A DNA stretch of 64,000 nucleotides from Acholoe squamosa. Taxonomy: Eukaryota; Annelida; Polychaeta; Phyllodocida; Polynoidae. The position numbers were made by a program, and so were the translations under genes. Positions 42,742 to 53,477 of the stretch are shown piece by piece (positions within the stretch are counted from its first letter, which is position 1; each line of letters starts with the position of its first letter). Where the stretch lies: the NCBI GenBank assembly GCA_949317995.1, contig OX439040.1:77721972-77785971 (forward strand), written 5' to 3'. The notes below the pieces were generated by a model. The model did not search any database and was not told the origin of the DNA. It was given only the letters and a program-made list of their open reading frames with translations.

Positions 42742-43054
42742 CTGTTATGATCAACTCTAGTGTCCGCATGCTGTGTGGACGAAGCTCTAGTAAGTTACCA
42801 TGGTATATCGGAGGCTTATCCAGACAGGGTGGTCTGGAGATGGAGGGCCTCATTCGGGAAACATTGCAAGGGGCAGCCCCCGGGGGGAAGCCAAGTTCTT
42901 TGCTACATTTACTGTAATTAAGAGTCCTGGAAATACCTGTTTTCAGGGGGTCTATAGGGCCCCAGTGGGCACCTTCCCCCAGGGCTATAGCCTGGATCCG
43001 CCTCTATGTATGCAATCACCTTTGTTAGCTTACTCTAATGGCTTGTTTGTGTGC
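42742..43054. other. Unassigned
   Basis: No repeat or exon recognised. Confidence 0.45.
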
Positions 43055-43189
43055 CAGGGTATCAAATTAGTGCTGGTCTCGAATAAGAGTCAGCGGCACA
43101 GGGCTATCTAGATAAATAAGTGCCCGTCTCAAATATAGGCCGGGGGTACAGAGACATTGAAATCAATAAGCGCAGGTCATAATTGTACT
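43055..43189 (+). mobile_element. Fam-D MITE, partial; Fam-A scrap after it
   Basis: GTGCTGGTCTCGAATAAGAG, AAATAAGTGCCCGTCTCAAA, ACATTGAAATCAATAAGCGC. 43190-43236 (GCATGATGCATTGAAGCGTT) is a Fam-A end. Confidence 0.6.
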
Positions 43190-43395
43190 TGCATGATGCA
43201 TTGAAGCGTTAAGTGCAGCCCCATGAGGGTTATGTCCATAGCCCACACCTCACCATGCCTATATACCATTATACTAAAACCTACCCCTGTTATAACCTGT
43301 ACAGCAGTGAAACGGGAACAGCTCCACCAATACCATGGATCCACATGCTATATATGCATAATATGTATACCATCCAGACTGGTGCCACCAGGCTT

Positions 43396-43602
43396 TAAAT
43401 AACCCTTTAAGGGCCGCTGATGCAGGAGTGCATCATGCCCATTGGGCGGCACTAATGAAGTGCTGGTGAGCAGTCTCATCCGGGACAGTATCAACCCTGT
43501 AGCGTCGGCATGATGCATGAATGCAGCCCCAGGGAGCTACTTTCATGCATCAAGATGACCGATAGGCCTGATGCAATATTGCGCTATCCGCTTACAAGGA
43601 GT
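43396..43602. mobile_element. Fam-A MITE copy, both ends
   Basis: AACCCTTTAAGGGCCGCTGA, left arm, short P1, linker GGGACAGTATCAACCCTGTA, P2 remnant, right end CGCTTACAAGGAGTTAAC. Confidence 0.85.
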
Positions 43603-43700
43603 TAACCGCTCTACATCTATGAATGCACTATCGGTCTTTGAAGGCATTAACCTCTGCACACCTGTGCACATATACAGCCCCTCCTACACACATAAATAGA

Positions 43701-43838
43701 CAGAACTAAACGACCGTGGTGTACGAGGTTGCCGATCCATCACGAGGAGGAGGTCTCCACTGAGGGCTAACGCCCTCGGGGGAGAGCCCCCCCGAGGGGT
43801 GGATCAGCCACCGAGGACACCAGGGGAGTTTAGTTCTA
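43701..43838. repeat. 138-bp hairpin (foldback)
   Basis: AGAACTAAACGACCGTGGTG at the left and the complement AGAACTAAACTCCCCTGGTG at the right. The arms meet through GAGGGCTAACGCCCTCGGGG. Single copy in the window. Confidence 0.7.
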
Positions 43839-44354
43839 TATTTATTTTATGTTTTTAGAGTCTTTAATTAACTGATAATTAGCAAAATCCATTACCGTAG
43901 TTCCCCGTACGAGCACCGGTCCGCCATTTTGAATGTTTACATGCACCCAGAATGAGGCTGCAGTGGTGGATCTGCCGCTGTGGTGGATCGAGACACGTTA
44001 CGCCACTGGGGGTGTGGCGATGGGCTCCGCAATGCTATCTCTACGGGAAGAAGTTATTCACATAAAATAAAGATCACATCGTTAACCCTTTAAGTACTGT
44101 TTAGCCTTACCCTAGAGCCTTACCCAGTGGATCCAGCATTTTCACTTATGCTGTGTCTGACAAAAGTAGCAAAAACACTGATATGATGTTTTGAGATGGG
44201 TACCTTGTCCCTGGATAACAACCACTCCTAGGTACAAGCTGGTTCCATCCTATTAGCCAAGAACAGTGCATTATTCCAGAAACCAGCTCCTGTCCCGCCT
44301 GGACCCTATAGTGCATCAATGCTTCATATTTGCTTGTCTTACAAGACACTTCAG
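43839..44354. other. Unassigned
   Basis: Includes CCGCCATTTTGAATGTTTAC at 43931, which is related inversely to AAGATGGCGATGTAAAC at 46405. No gene. Confidence 0.4.
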
Positions 44355-44586
44355 AACGGGCATCATGATGCATTTGTATAACAAAGGGTCGGAGAGCAGA
44401 CTGACCAGCACTTTATTGATGCATCGTGCCCACCTTCCTGGGCTTTATCAACTCCATACGGTCGGCATTATGCATAAATATAGGTCTGACGGGCCATGGC
44501 GAGTAACTCACCAGGGCTGCATTCATGCATCATATCAACTAATGGGTACAATGCATTAAATGTATCAGCGGCCCTTAAAGGGTTAA
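44355..44586. mobile_element. Fam-A MITE copy
   Basis: Eroded P1, linker, P2 hairpin (GGCGAGTAACTCACCAGGGC), right end CAGCGGCCCTTAAAGGGTTA + A. Confidence 0.75.
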
Positions 44587-44654
44587 CATACCAAGGGGGA
44601 CACCATCTCATTGTCACGTGACCAATGTCGGCCATGTTGGACACCATCTTGTTC

Positions 44655-44727
44655 AGCAGGTGGCAGCATTGTGCCAGCAGGTGGCAAGTAGCAGGTGGCG
44701 GGTAGCAGGTGGCGGGTAGCAGGTGGT
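44655..44727. repeat. AGCAGGTGGCGGGT tandem repeat
   Basis: CAGGTGG occurs five times; the last units are 14 bp (GTAGCAGGTGGCGG). Each carries a CAGGTG E-box. Confidence 0.8.
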
Positions 44728-44728
44728 A

Positions 44729-45698
44729 CACAGAGGAAAGAACACTGATCGCTTTGACACATACTGCACAGGTCACAATTTGTCTCCCAGATGACATGTA
44801 TGAAGGCATGTCAAATGAGGTTGACCCTCTCATATTTGGTTTGTCAACTCCATTTGACATGCGTAATAAAGACACGTCACATATTTCTGATCCATTCACC
44901 TGAGTGCTAGGTAATACTGTGAGACAATTATGTAAGGGTCAAGAGCAGTCAATAACTATGTACCAATGGTTCAATCAAGGGAGGCCTATAATAGAAGGCA
45001 GGGGATATCATAGTCCCACAGGCCTGCAACACTAAGGCACTTTTTCCTATCTACAGAACTCCTACTTGACTGAGGACCTCTATGCAGTCCATAAGACAAG
45101 GGCATGGAGGTGCATGGCAATGCCATATGTCTCCCTGTACTGTAGATACTGAGATTATAGATTGTGGGTTAGAATACAGTCCTTTGGTATTTTCACTGAC
45201 CCACACATAAGGTGTCTAACCACTCCAGTTGGAGTATTCAGGATGGTGGGTGTCTATTTTGATATTCAATAACAAATGCAGATTTAACAACGAAATAGAA
45301 TTCACTACCATTTATTGATAGTATTTACAGACCTTAGTGATCTATTCTTCATGAAAACAAAATGACACAGATACATCAAATGTCTCAAGTGTTGGTAGTA
45401 CTTCTTGGTAGTGATTAGTCCTGGTACCAAAATGGTTGTTTGCTCCATCTAGTGGAATATCCTAGAACAATTATGTATGTCAAACCATCACATGTCAAGT
45501 GCCTTCGACATGGCCGTGACCCTGGTCAACTCACAGATGACATGGCATTTTAAGGCATGTCAAATCATATGAGGATTACTGTGTGCTACAGTTGTCATGG
45601 TGACATATGTGCACATGTCCCAATGACCTGTGCTCTCTGTGTCAAATCAAGTTGACATGGGTATACATGTCACTTTGTCAGGAAGAATTTTCTCAGTG
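44729..45698. mobile_element. Possible TA-flanked element (Fam-S), ~970 bp
   Basis: Left end CACAGAGGAAAG and the right-end complement CACTGAGAAAATTCTTCC resemble each other and Fam-B ends, and TA lies outside both. Inside, GATGACATG and AAGGCATGTCAAAT occur near each end. No coding signal. One copy only. Confidence 0.4.
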
Positions 45699-45882
45699 TA
45701 GGACAGTGTCTGACCCACATTGGTAGCAGGTGTACACTGCATACAGATCCATGCATATATATCCCTATGTATGTGCATCTGTATATGATTATTTCGGTGT
45801 ACCACTGTATAAGGAAAGAGGGTGGGACCTTGGTGGACAAATAAGGATTATAATACAGGTATAAAAGAGACTGTAATACCTT

Positions 45883-46210
45883 TCATATGCATAAGGTGCA
45901 TATAAGGCGCACTCTGCAGATCTTGCTGATAAAGCACACAAAGTGTATAAGGGGCACCCTGTGTATAAGACAAACCCTGCATGTAAGGTGCACCCTCCGG
46001 ATAAGGTATACCCTGCATAAAAGGCACACCCTGCAGATAAGGCTCATCCTTATATCCGGTCATTAATATTATCTTATAAAGCAATATTTCAATACTGTTC
46101 TAAAGTCTTCAATCATTGCGTATAAGATGAACCCCTGACCATAGCTGATTCTATAAGACACACCAGGTCTGCAACCTTGTGCATCAGCCGCACCTTATAC
46201 GCAGGGTATT
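45883..46210. repeat. 18-bp tandem repeat, Fam-C-like
   Basis: TATAAGGNGCACCCTGCA repeats; six clean 18-bp units at 45946-46053 and eroded ones before and after. The word is the Fam-C interior (TATAAGCCGCACCCTG). Confidence 0.75.
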
Positions 46211-46374
46211 AAGGTGATAGATGAATTCCCCCCCCCCTACCTCACACACATGGGGATAGTGCTTTTATTTCATGTTGATATGCCCGAGATACTGACAGCC
46301 CATAGCTCTAGCACTCGAGGGCCGTATCGCACACCCCCCGTGCGATAACCCACGAAAATATCAAACGCCGAGGT

Positions 46375-46413
46375 CACGTGACCATTTGATGACGTCATAG
46401 GTCCAAGATGGCG
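46375..46413. promoter_or_regulatory. E-box, CRE and YY1-like motif cluster
   Basis: CACGTG (46375-46380), TGACGTCA (46390-46397) and AAGATGGCG (46405-46413) within 39 bp. A short TATCGCAC/GTGCGATA hairpin is at 46325-46347. Whether any transcript starts here cannot be told. Confidence 0.25.
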
Positions 46414-46510
46414 ATGTAAACAGTGCGCACGGGGAGTCATTCTGGTAAATTTGATTCTATTTATCTGATTTAGATGAAAATAACATGAAATAAATGCAAA
46501 GGCACACTCG

Positions 46511-46611
46511 TTGGAGGAATGTCGTGGGGTTATCGCACTTGCCGATCAGGTGCCGCATCGATACGGCACCTGATCGGCGCGTGCGATAACCCCCCGACAT
46601 TCCTCCAACTC
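46511..46611. repeat. 101-bp near-perfect hairpin
   Basis: Arms of about 46 bp (TTGGAGGAATGTCGTGGGG.. and its complement) close on GATCAGGTGCCGCATCGATA with only a few mismatches. It repeats GTTATCGCAC seen as GTGCGATAACCCACG at 46340. Confidence 0.85.
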
Positions 46612-47075
46612 GTGAACCTTTGCTTATATACCCTAGATCTATATAAAGGTCTCTTTGCTTAATCCTAACCTTGAAAAAAATCCATATAACGACGCGTGTC
46701 GTGCTCATTTTCTCTAGGTTTACACCTAAAATAGAGAACAGTATGGAATTATTACCAAATAACCCTGAACTTTCTAATTAAATGAAATGAAAAAAAAGAA
46801 GATTAAAATTAATGATCAGATTAATAAATAAGTAAGCAAACGACAGAGAAATAATAAATGAATGAATAAGATTAGATTTTAATCAATTTTCCTAAATCCC
46901 ACATTCTTTTGCACACAAAGCCTGGGTATTTTCAGACTTTTTCATTTAATTTACAAGACTCATTTTATGTGGTAGAAGGAAGGAAGTGAGTCAAGTTAAC
47001 ATTGGAAGTTCTTTGACCTTACTTATTTACTCCAAGTCCTACCAAGGCATGAACACAACACCAACTGCCAGCATC
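46612..47075. other. Unassigned, AT-rich
   Basis: A-rich with AATAAATAA-type words at 46780-46880. No gene. Confidence 0.5.
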
Positions 47076-47318
47076 TAAACCATTTAAAGGCTGCTGATGC
47101 ATTAAAGGGTCATTCCTATGGTCTTCATGATACATCAATGCTACTCCGCCAGTGCTACATTCATGCATCATGACAACCCTACCAGAATTGATACACTCCT
47201 GGAGGGTCGGCATGATGCTCCGATGAAGTGCTGGCGAGTCTACTCGCCAGCACTTCATCGGAGCATCATGACGACCAATGGGCATGATGCACTTTCCTTC
47301 ATTAGCAGTCCTTAAAGA
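47076..47318. mobile_element. Fam-A MITE with perfect variant P1
   Basis: P1 arms 47211-47239 and 47242-47270 are 29-bp perfect complements with a 2-nt loop, although both carry the rare CTCCGATG variant. Left arm AACCATTTAAAGGCTGCTGA, right arm ATTAGCAGTCCTTAAAG. Confidence 0.88.
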
Positions 47319-47678
47319 ACCGATGCCTATTTTTACTCCACATCACACAAAAACTGGCGCTGAAATTGGTGCGGCTGTTATTTTAAAGGCTTGGAAGAAA
47401 TTGGAAATTAAAATCACAAAACCTGCAATCGGATCGCAAAATAAAATAAAACTATATTGGTGGAGCTCATTAGTTCCCTAATGCGGAAAATGTTTGCACT
47501 TCTTTGGCATGTTACAAATTGAAGAAAATATCACTTGTTCTATCTGGAAGGCATTTCTCAACATGGTAATACTGTGCACAGCCACTAAGATTTGAACCCC
47601 ACAAAATGTGAGTGGATGATCGTAATGTGCTACAACTGCATTGAACAATCAACACGTATTATCAATTGACCTGTATAA
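47319..47678. other. Unassigned
   Basis: Nothing recognised. Confidence 0.5.
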
Positions 47679-47945
47679 GGGAGTGATCATTTTTTAACAA
47701 CAGGGGGTGCTGGTGGGTTTGAGGGGGGGGGGGTCAGAATTTTTTCAACCCCTTAACCGGGGGGGTCAGAATTTTTTCAACACCTCTGATGGGGGGGTCA
47801 AAATAATTTCACGTGTTTTCAGTGGAAAATCCTGTGCATTACTATAGGCTAAAAGGGGACGTTCGTGCGCGATTTTAGTCCCTTATGGGGGGGTGAAAAA
47901 AATTTACCCCCTCGTGAGGGGGATCAAAATTTTTTTCAACACCCC
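47679..47945 (+). mobile_element. Fam-K G-rich MITE, right end replaced
   Basis: Left end GGGAGTGATCATTTTTTAAC and repeated G7-GTCAGAATTTTTTCAAC units as in copy 1. The expected right terminal repeat is missing; Fam-D-like sequence (GGCGCTCATTCAAGACCTGA) follows to about 48000. Confidence 0.65.
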
Positions 47946-48274
47946 TGTACCCCTGGCGCTCATTCAAGACCTGACGCTTATAAATACAGGCCTATAGGGT
48001 TTGGTAGGGCAGTCGTAGCAGTGCAGGTTTTTGTGCCCACTGAGGGATCCCACTATGAAGGGGTCTAGTCATACCATCTTGAGAAATGCCTTCCAGGTGT
48101 GTTTTTCCATATGATGACCTGAGTCTCCTGCCGAGATTAAATTGATATAATGTTATTCTAAATGGTGTTTGCATCTTAGCTGGTTGGTTTATATGATTAC
48201 AAGGGGATACTATTTGATACTGACTTGTCATATGCTGATAAAAAGATTTCAGGGATCAATTTAATCCAATTTCT

Positions 48275-48442
48275 CAGCATAATGCATCAATGAAGTGCTA
48301 GCCAGAGCATTATACCGACCCTAAGTATCAATTCTGTAGGATTGGCATGATCCACGAACTAGGCCCTCATTAAATAGTCATTAGCAGTGCATTCATGCAT
48401 CATGACGATCGAGTGGTATGATGCATTAATGCATCAGCGGTT
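48275..48442. mobile_element. Fam-A degenerate copy
   Basis: GCATAATGCATCAATGAAGT, linker TATCAATTCTGTAGGATTGG, CATGCATCATGACGATCGAG, end GCATTAATGCATCAGCGG. Confidence 0.65.
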
Positions 48443-48558
48443 TAAGACAATAATGGCTGAAATATTGGATGCGTTCTGTCATATAGACAAGCTCATCTTG
48501 CCTCCGACCCTCCCCCCTCCCACTCCCATCCACCAACCCAAACACCCAACTCAACTCC

Positions 48559-48765
48559 CTAGAACCATCTCATCTGTGCCGGAAGTAAGGTCTTCAGGGT
48601 AGCGGCTGGGCGGAAGTCGGCGATTCCCGTGGCCGTGTAAACCTTGCCGCGTGCGCAGTGCTGTTTGCTCAGACGCCCGAGGGACGCGCTGTAGACACGC
48701 GCACGGCATTGGGCGACCTGGTTTTCGGGCGTCCTGATGGCGGTGTAATCCCTAAAACCCACGTC
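48559..48765 (-). CDS. Candidate terminal exon of an unknown gene
   Basis: Best coding signal in the window. On the minus strand, from about 48765 to a TAG near 48559, third codon positions are mostly G or C, while the DNA upstream in the same frame shows no bias. The peptide (EDVGFRDYTAIRTPENQVAQ, then RVYSASLGRLSKQHCARGKV) has normal composition but no family is recognised. A plausible splice acceptor (CTATCCTTATTTGAG) precedes it; no good donor is seen, so it could be a last exon ending ..PAQMRWF. CpG-dense, unlike its neighbours. No polyadenylation signal is found nearby. Confidence 0.35.
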   Translation of the reverse strand, partial: DVGFRDYTAIRTPENQVAQCRARVYSASLGRLSKQHCARGKVYTATGIADFRPAATLKTLLPAQMRWF

Positions 48766-49055
48766 CTCAAATAAGGATAGGTCCTGGTGCCCACATACAC
48801 ATGCTAGCAGGATGGGATAAATTATCAACCAATCAGATGATTCCCCTCCGCCCTTTAACTGAAGAATTCTTAGGGTTTCCATCGGGATAGTTGTTTATCT
48901 CAACAGGCAACAATCAGGCAATCGTGGTCCCACTAGGGGCCTTGCAAAATCACACAAGACTACCCAATAGCAAATTTGTAAATTGTTTTATCGACTTTAC
49001 CGTGTTCTTGAATATCTAGGTGTGCCATGCATATATCTGGGTTCACTACGTCGAG

Positions 49056-49215
49056 TACCAAAGAGGCCCGTTCAAGCACCCAGACCCTTATAGATTTCAA
49101 TACCCCTTTACTCGAGGCGTCCCCCTTTACTAACCGCCCCTTATAAATTCTAATATTGGTTAGCATTAATTTCAGTAACCCCCGTACTTAATTTTGAGAG
49201 TCTGGTGCTTACACT
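49056..49215 (+). mobile_element. Fam-D MITE, partial
   Basis: TACCAAAGAGGCCCGTTCAA at the left, CCTTATAGATTTCAATACCC, CCCTTTACTCGAGGCG. Right end eroded. Confidence 0.55.
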
Positions 49216-49564
49216 GGCACCTACAGTAAACCACACTATCATTTACCAAATCAAGAATGTATTGGTCTTCAATTAGTCTAGGTCCCACACCAGGTTTGTG
49301 CCACAAGATGGCCCTGACCGTCCAAGACCTAACATGTAAGCAATGTTTCTCCTGACCTATGGACACCAAGGTACTAGAGTGTGACTGCACGGCTCAGAAT
49401 GATCCGCCCATTGTGCACAGAGCACACAGTGTGTCGGCCAGGTGATGGGACGTGGGCTCTCTTTACCTATCTTCTATGTCTATTTCCCTGCATTTTTCTT
49501 CTCCTTTTCTGGTGTTCCTTATCCTGGGAACACTATATAAGCCTGCACCTTCCTAACCATATTC
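49216..49564. other. Unassigned
   Basis: No repeat or exon recognised. Confidence 0.45.
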
Positions 49565-49731
49565 TATACGAACGGTTGTATTTGTGGTGGGTGTACTTTG
49601 TACAATGAAGCCCAAGAAAGCAGTACAGTGAAACACCGGCATATATGAGGAATCTCTGTGAAAATGGTAAAAACCTTTGTCCAAAGTTGCCCTGAGATTC
49701 GTCATTATTTCGACAGTCTTTCTTTGGAGTG
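49565..49731 (-). mobile_element. Fam-E MITE, partial
   Basis: ACAATGAAGCCCAAGAAAGC, AGGAATCTCTGTGAAAATGG, end CAGTCTTTCTTTGGAGTG. Confidence 0.7.
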
Positions 49732-49854
49732 GCAGCTTGTTGTGTGGGCAGATGTGGTTTATGTTATTTACCTGAGGTGCTCCGGTCACAGTGATGTATT
49801 TATATAGGTGCTCGGATTCCGCTATTGTTATGCTGTTCTATGGATCAACTCGCT

Positions 49855-49995
49855 TTAACCCTTTAAGGGTTTCTGATGCAGGAGTGCATCATGCCCATTG
49901 GTGGTCATGATGCATGATTAAATGCAGCCCAGGAGAGTTAATTGGCAGGTATCATGACTAGTGGGCATGATGCATGAATGCATCAACAGACCTGA
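49855..49995. mobile_element. Fam-A MITE copy with TTAA left end
   Basis: TTAACCCTTTAAGGGTTTCT, left arm, P2 remnant (CAGCCCAGGAGAGTTAATTG), right arm GCATGAATGCATCAACAG. Confidence 0.8.
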
Positions 49996-50747
49996 ATAGG
50001 TGCATCACCTACCACACATGACAGAATATAATTATGGCCATTTGGCCAGGCTCAATTCTGTATCGAAATGTCCAAATCGAGCATAGCAAGGTATGTCTTG
50101 GAATACAATTTACCTCAGCAGATATGAAGAATAGATTTTATCTTTTTCTTTTGAAAATGTCCTTCTTACATCTGAAAAAAAAGATTACCCTATCTATACA
50201 AGAAGAGCTTTACTTAGAAAAGCATTATTGCCTTTCAAATCAGAATCAGGGAGCGCACATTCATTGCAATTCTAAATAAGGGAAGGGAATAGGCAGCATT
50301 TAGAAAAAAAAATCTGGCTTATCTGAAAACCTGAGTGCCTGGTCTTTATATGCAGAGCAAAAGCTAAACCTTTAATCACAAATAACACAACATCGGAAAT
50401 TCAAATATGGCCCTTCACCGTCCCATTTGCTATCTGAATTAAGATGTACCCCTTGGGGGTGGGACTTCACTCCAATTGCTGACGCTGCAATGACTACAGT
50501 TATCAAATCACATCCTCCTCTGCTCTTCTATTTTCCCTTTGTTGTAGTTTTTCCTGTCGTTTTTTGAGACATGGTACTGTTTTTTTTTTTTATCGGTTCT
50601 CATTCTGATGTGTCATCTATGTCTGGTTGTTTCCTGACAAATGTCACATTTGTTTGTTGCCATGACAATCGGTGGTGCTTGAAGATGTGTTCTCTAGCAG
50701 AATAAGGATTGTATTGAACACATTGTGATTACAAGTCTCTTATAATG
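49996..50747. other. Unassigned, AT-rich
   Basis: T-run at 50580-50591. No repeat family, no coding signal. Confidence 0.45.
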
Positions 50748-50984
50748 TTAAACCCTTAAAGGGCCACTGATGCATTAATTCATGATGCACCAATAAATGC
50801 TGGTGAGCCTGCTTGCCAGCAATTAAATGGTGCCAACCCTCCAGGAGTTTATGTATCAACCCCAAAGGGTCGGCATGATGCTCCAATGAAGTGCTGGAGA
50901 GCAGCCTCGCCAGCACTTCATTCGTGCATCATGACGACCAATTGGCCTGATGCACTCCTGCATCAGCGGCCCTTAAAGGTTTGA
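50748..50984. mobile_element. Fam-A MITE copy, two P1 cassettes
   Basis: AAACCCTTAAAGGGCCACTG, P1 with AATAAATGCTGG / CCAGCAATTAAATGG, linker, second P1, right arm CATCAGCGGCCCTTAAAGG. Confidence 0.85.
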
Positions 50985-51105
50985 ACAAGAAGAATGAAAC
51001 AGGGAGAGAGATAATATTGACTGCATTATTGTGAGGGAGTCTAAAAGTCTTAGACAATGCTAAAATCATTTATAAGCCGTTTACACATGTTGAGACACAC
51101 ACTCT

Positions 51106-51155
51106 AAGAAATAATTGTTGAATCTACTTGGCATCCCAGTAAAACTACACAGTGA
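51106..51155 (-). mobile_element. Fam-E end cut by Fam-B
   Basis: CACTCTAAGAAATAATTGTT, GAATCTACTTGGC, GTAAAACTACACAGTGA, after which Fam-E sequence stops where Fam-B starts. Confidence 0.65.
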
Positions 51156-51373
51156 GACTGAAAAAAAGTCTTATTCACTTGTGTCTGGATCCAGACTAAG
51201 GCAATGTCGCCAAAATCAGTCCGATCCTGTGATGATGCTCAGGCAGGGCCAGAGTATCACACCAGGATCAGCCTCAGGATCTGCCAGAGTATCACCCAAG
51301 GATCAGGCCAAGTCATTTTGGCGACATTGCTTGAGTCTGGATCCAGACTCAAGTGAGTAAGATTTTTTCAGTG
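51156..51373. mobile_element. Fam-B foldback copy 3
   Basis: CTGAAAAAAAGTCTTATTCA on the left mirrors GTGAGTAAGATTTTTTCAGTG on the right. Inner GGCAATGTCGCCAAAAT and ACCAGGATCAGCCTCAGGAT as in the other copies. Confidence 0.8.
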
Positions 51374-51775
51374 GTATCAACATACAGGTCTGATATGTAC
51401 ATGAAGTCATGTAAGTGTAGGGGCACACTTTGGAGTGTTTTTACATGTAATAGAGTACTGGGGAATTAAGCTATATGTCATGAAGAAAACCAGCAAAACC
51501 CTGCATATATCTCCCACTTTGTTTTTGAACAATGGCTCAAAACTTCTCAAGTTCACTCTCCTTTGTCAGTTAAGGTAGCGTAGCCTTATTAAAGCGCATA
51601 CATTTTGCTCAAAAATCAAACCGTTTTGAATCAGATGATAAGTTTCTATTGGAAAAGACCGCTTACTGGTTCTCCAGGGACTGCCTGATGAAATGGATTT
51701 AGGGTCTTGTTTGATGAATATCAGTGGTCCGTGAAATGATTGCCCTTTTGTCTCAGACAAGAGCCTTGTGGCTTT
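51374..51775. other. Unassigned
   Basis: No repeat or exon recognised. Confidence 0.45.
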
Positions 51776-51975
51776 TAACCTGTTGAGGGCCACATCATGC
51801 CCATTGGTCGACATGATGCATGAATGTAGCCCTGGCGAGTTACTCACCAGGGCTACATTCATGCATCATGCCGACCCTATCAGGATAGATACAGTCCCGT
51901 AGGTTCCGTATGATGCACCGGTGCTCTGATGGCGTGTAGATCCACCGCCACAGCACCTGACAACCCAAGGCATGA
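51776..51975. mobile_element. Fam-A MITE copy
   Basis: TTAACCTGTTGAGGGCCACA, P2 hairpin with GAATGTAGCCCTGGCGAG and partner CAGGGCTACATTC, linker, eroded P1 (CCACCGCCACAGCACC). Confidence 0.8.
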
Positions 51976-52437
51976 ACCTTGAGGAATCATGGGGCTTTAA
52001 ATGGCAAAATGTGGCTTTTCAATTAAGTGTTCATTCTGAACAAAAAAAAAGTGAAAACAATGAAACAGGAGGGCAGGCCAATAGGGCTGTAATATCTACT
52101 CCTCTTCTAAGTAATAATTACAACGTGTCCTATCTGCCATTGAAACTCCTAATGCTTAGCAGTCATGTCTGTAGAACCATGCTGCAAGAGGGGGTGACTT
52201 TTACTTGGATAAACTTATGTTTAGGTTAATTTTAGCAGATTGCTTATAAACCTGGCTGCAGCGTCCATATATTCAAACATTTTACAATAGACAATGATAT
52301 CATCTTTCAAATGAGTTGTATACATGGTATAGGCTTGCCAGTGAATAATTGCATTATCATCAGGTTAATCTTTCAACGACTTCTCTGCAAAGTCTGCTTT
52401 TCTTGCTGTATTTATCTGTGGTGACTTATATTGCCTG
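51976..52437. other. Unassigned
   Basis: AT-rich, one A9 run. Nothing recognised. Confidence 0.45.
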
Positions 52438-52690
52438 TTAACCCTTTCAAGGCCGATAGTTCATTAATGCTTCAAGTATACCCCATTGTGTTGATACACT
52501 TGTGGAATGCTGGCATGATGCGATAATGCATTAGCGGCCTTTAAAGTCTACAGCATCATGCCAACCATCTGAAGCGAATACACCCCTGATTAAAATGGCG
52601 AGTTACTCACAAATGGCGAGTTACTCACAAATGGCGAGTTACTCACAAAAGCTGCATTTATAATGCATGATGACTGCAAATCATAGATAT
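52438..52690. mobile_element. Fam-A MITE with 18-bp expansion
   Basis: TTAACCCTTTCAAGGCC start, fragments of arms and linkers, then AAATGGCGAGTTACTCAC three times in tandem (52593-52646), where a P2 loop normally stands once, and a P2 right arm. Confidence 0.75.
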
Positions 52691-53034
52691 GTAGTCCTTG
52701 TATAATGCTTAAAGCCAATTAGTCATATCTGGTGAATCATAACTCCCTGTATGTTTGTTCAAATGAAAACTACTTATTTAAAATGGCCACCACCCACGTA
52801 TATGAGCTAGTTAACAGACAGGGACCACCACGCTGGTATACATGGATGATCCTATCTCATTACCCACTCGCCTCTATCCGTGCACCTGAGCAGTTATTTC
52901 TGCCCTGCTCCGAGCAGCTCCTCTGATGATCATAATAACTCCCACAGAGCATTTAGTCATATTTCTACAGGAGGCTGAATTCCGTCTGGCACTATTAACC
53001 GAAGGCTACTCGCAGCCATTGGTGTTGGACTTCA
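52691..53034. other. Unassigned
   Basis: No repeat or exon recognised. Confidence 0.45.
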
Positions 53035-53280
53035 CAGTGGCCGCATCATGCTTTAACTGTGCAAATACATGAGTGCATCGTTTCAATTGGTCGTCATGAT
53101 GCATGAATGCACCCCTAGCGAGTAACTCACCAGGGCTACATTCATGCATCATGCTGACCATACCGGTTTGATACACTCCCTGAGGGTCAGCATGATGCTC
53201 CAATGATGGTTTGATACACTCCCGTGCTGGCAAGCAACCCTTCCAGCACTTCATTAGTGACTAATGGCCATGAACCTGGA
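53035..53280. mobile_element. Fam-A MITE copy, linker duplicated
   Basis: Left arm, P2 hairpin, linker GGTTTGATACACTCCC present twice (53165 and 53209), the second interrupting a P1 whose arm reads CTTCCAGCACTTCATTAG. Confidence 0.75.
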
Positions 53281-53375
53281 GGTATTGTACTCAGCATGTA
53301 AAGCTTTGATTGGCGCAGTTGCTGAGGCATTAACAATGACAGTGGCGGGATGGGTGGATGGGGGGCTGTAGACTA

Positions 53376-53409
<34 letters not shown>

Positions 53410-53410
53410 G
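53376..53410. repeat. (ATG)n microsatellite
   Basis: Eleven uninterrupted ATG/GAT triplets. Confidence 0.97.
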
Positions 53411-53477
53411 TAAAAGTGATATTTACAGGCATTGTGCTACCATCTCTACGATCCACACTATAACATACTGTACCATC

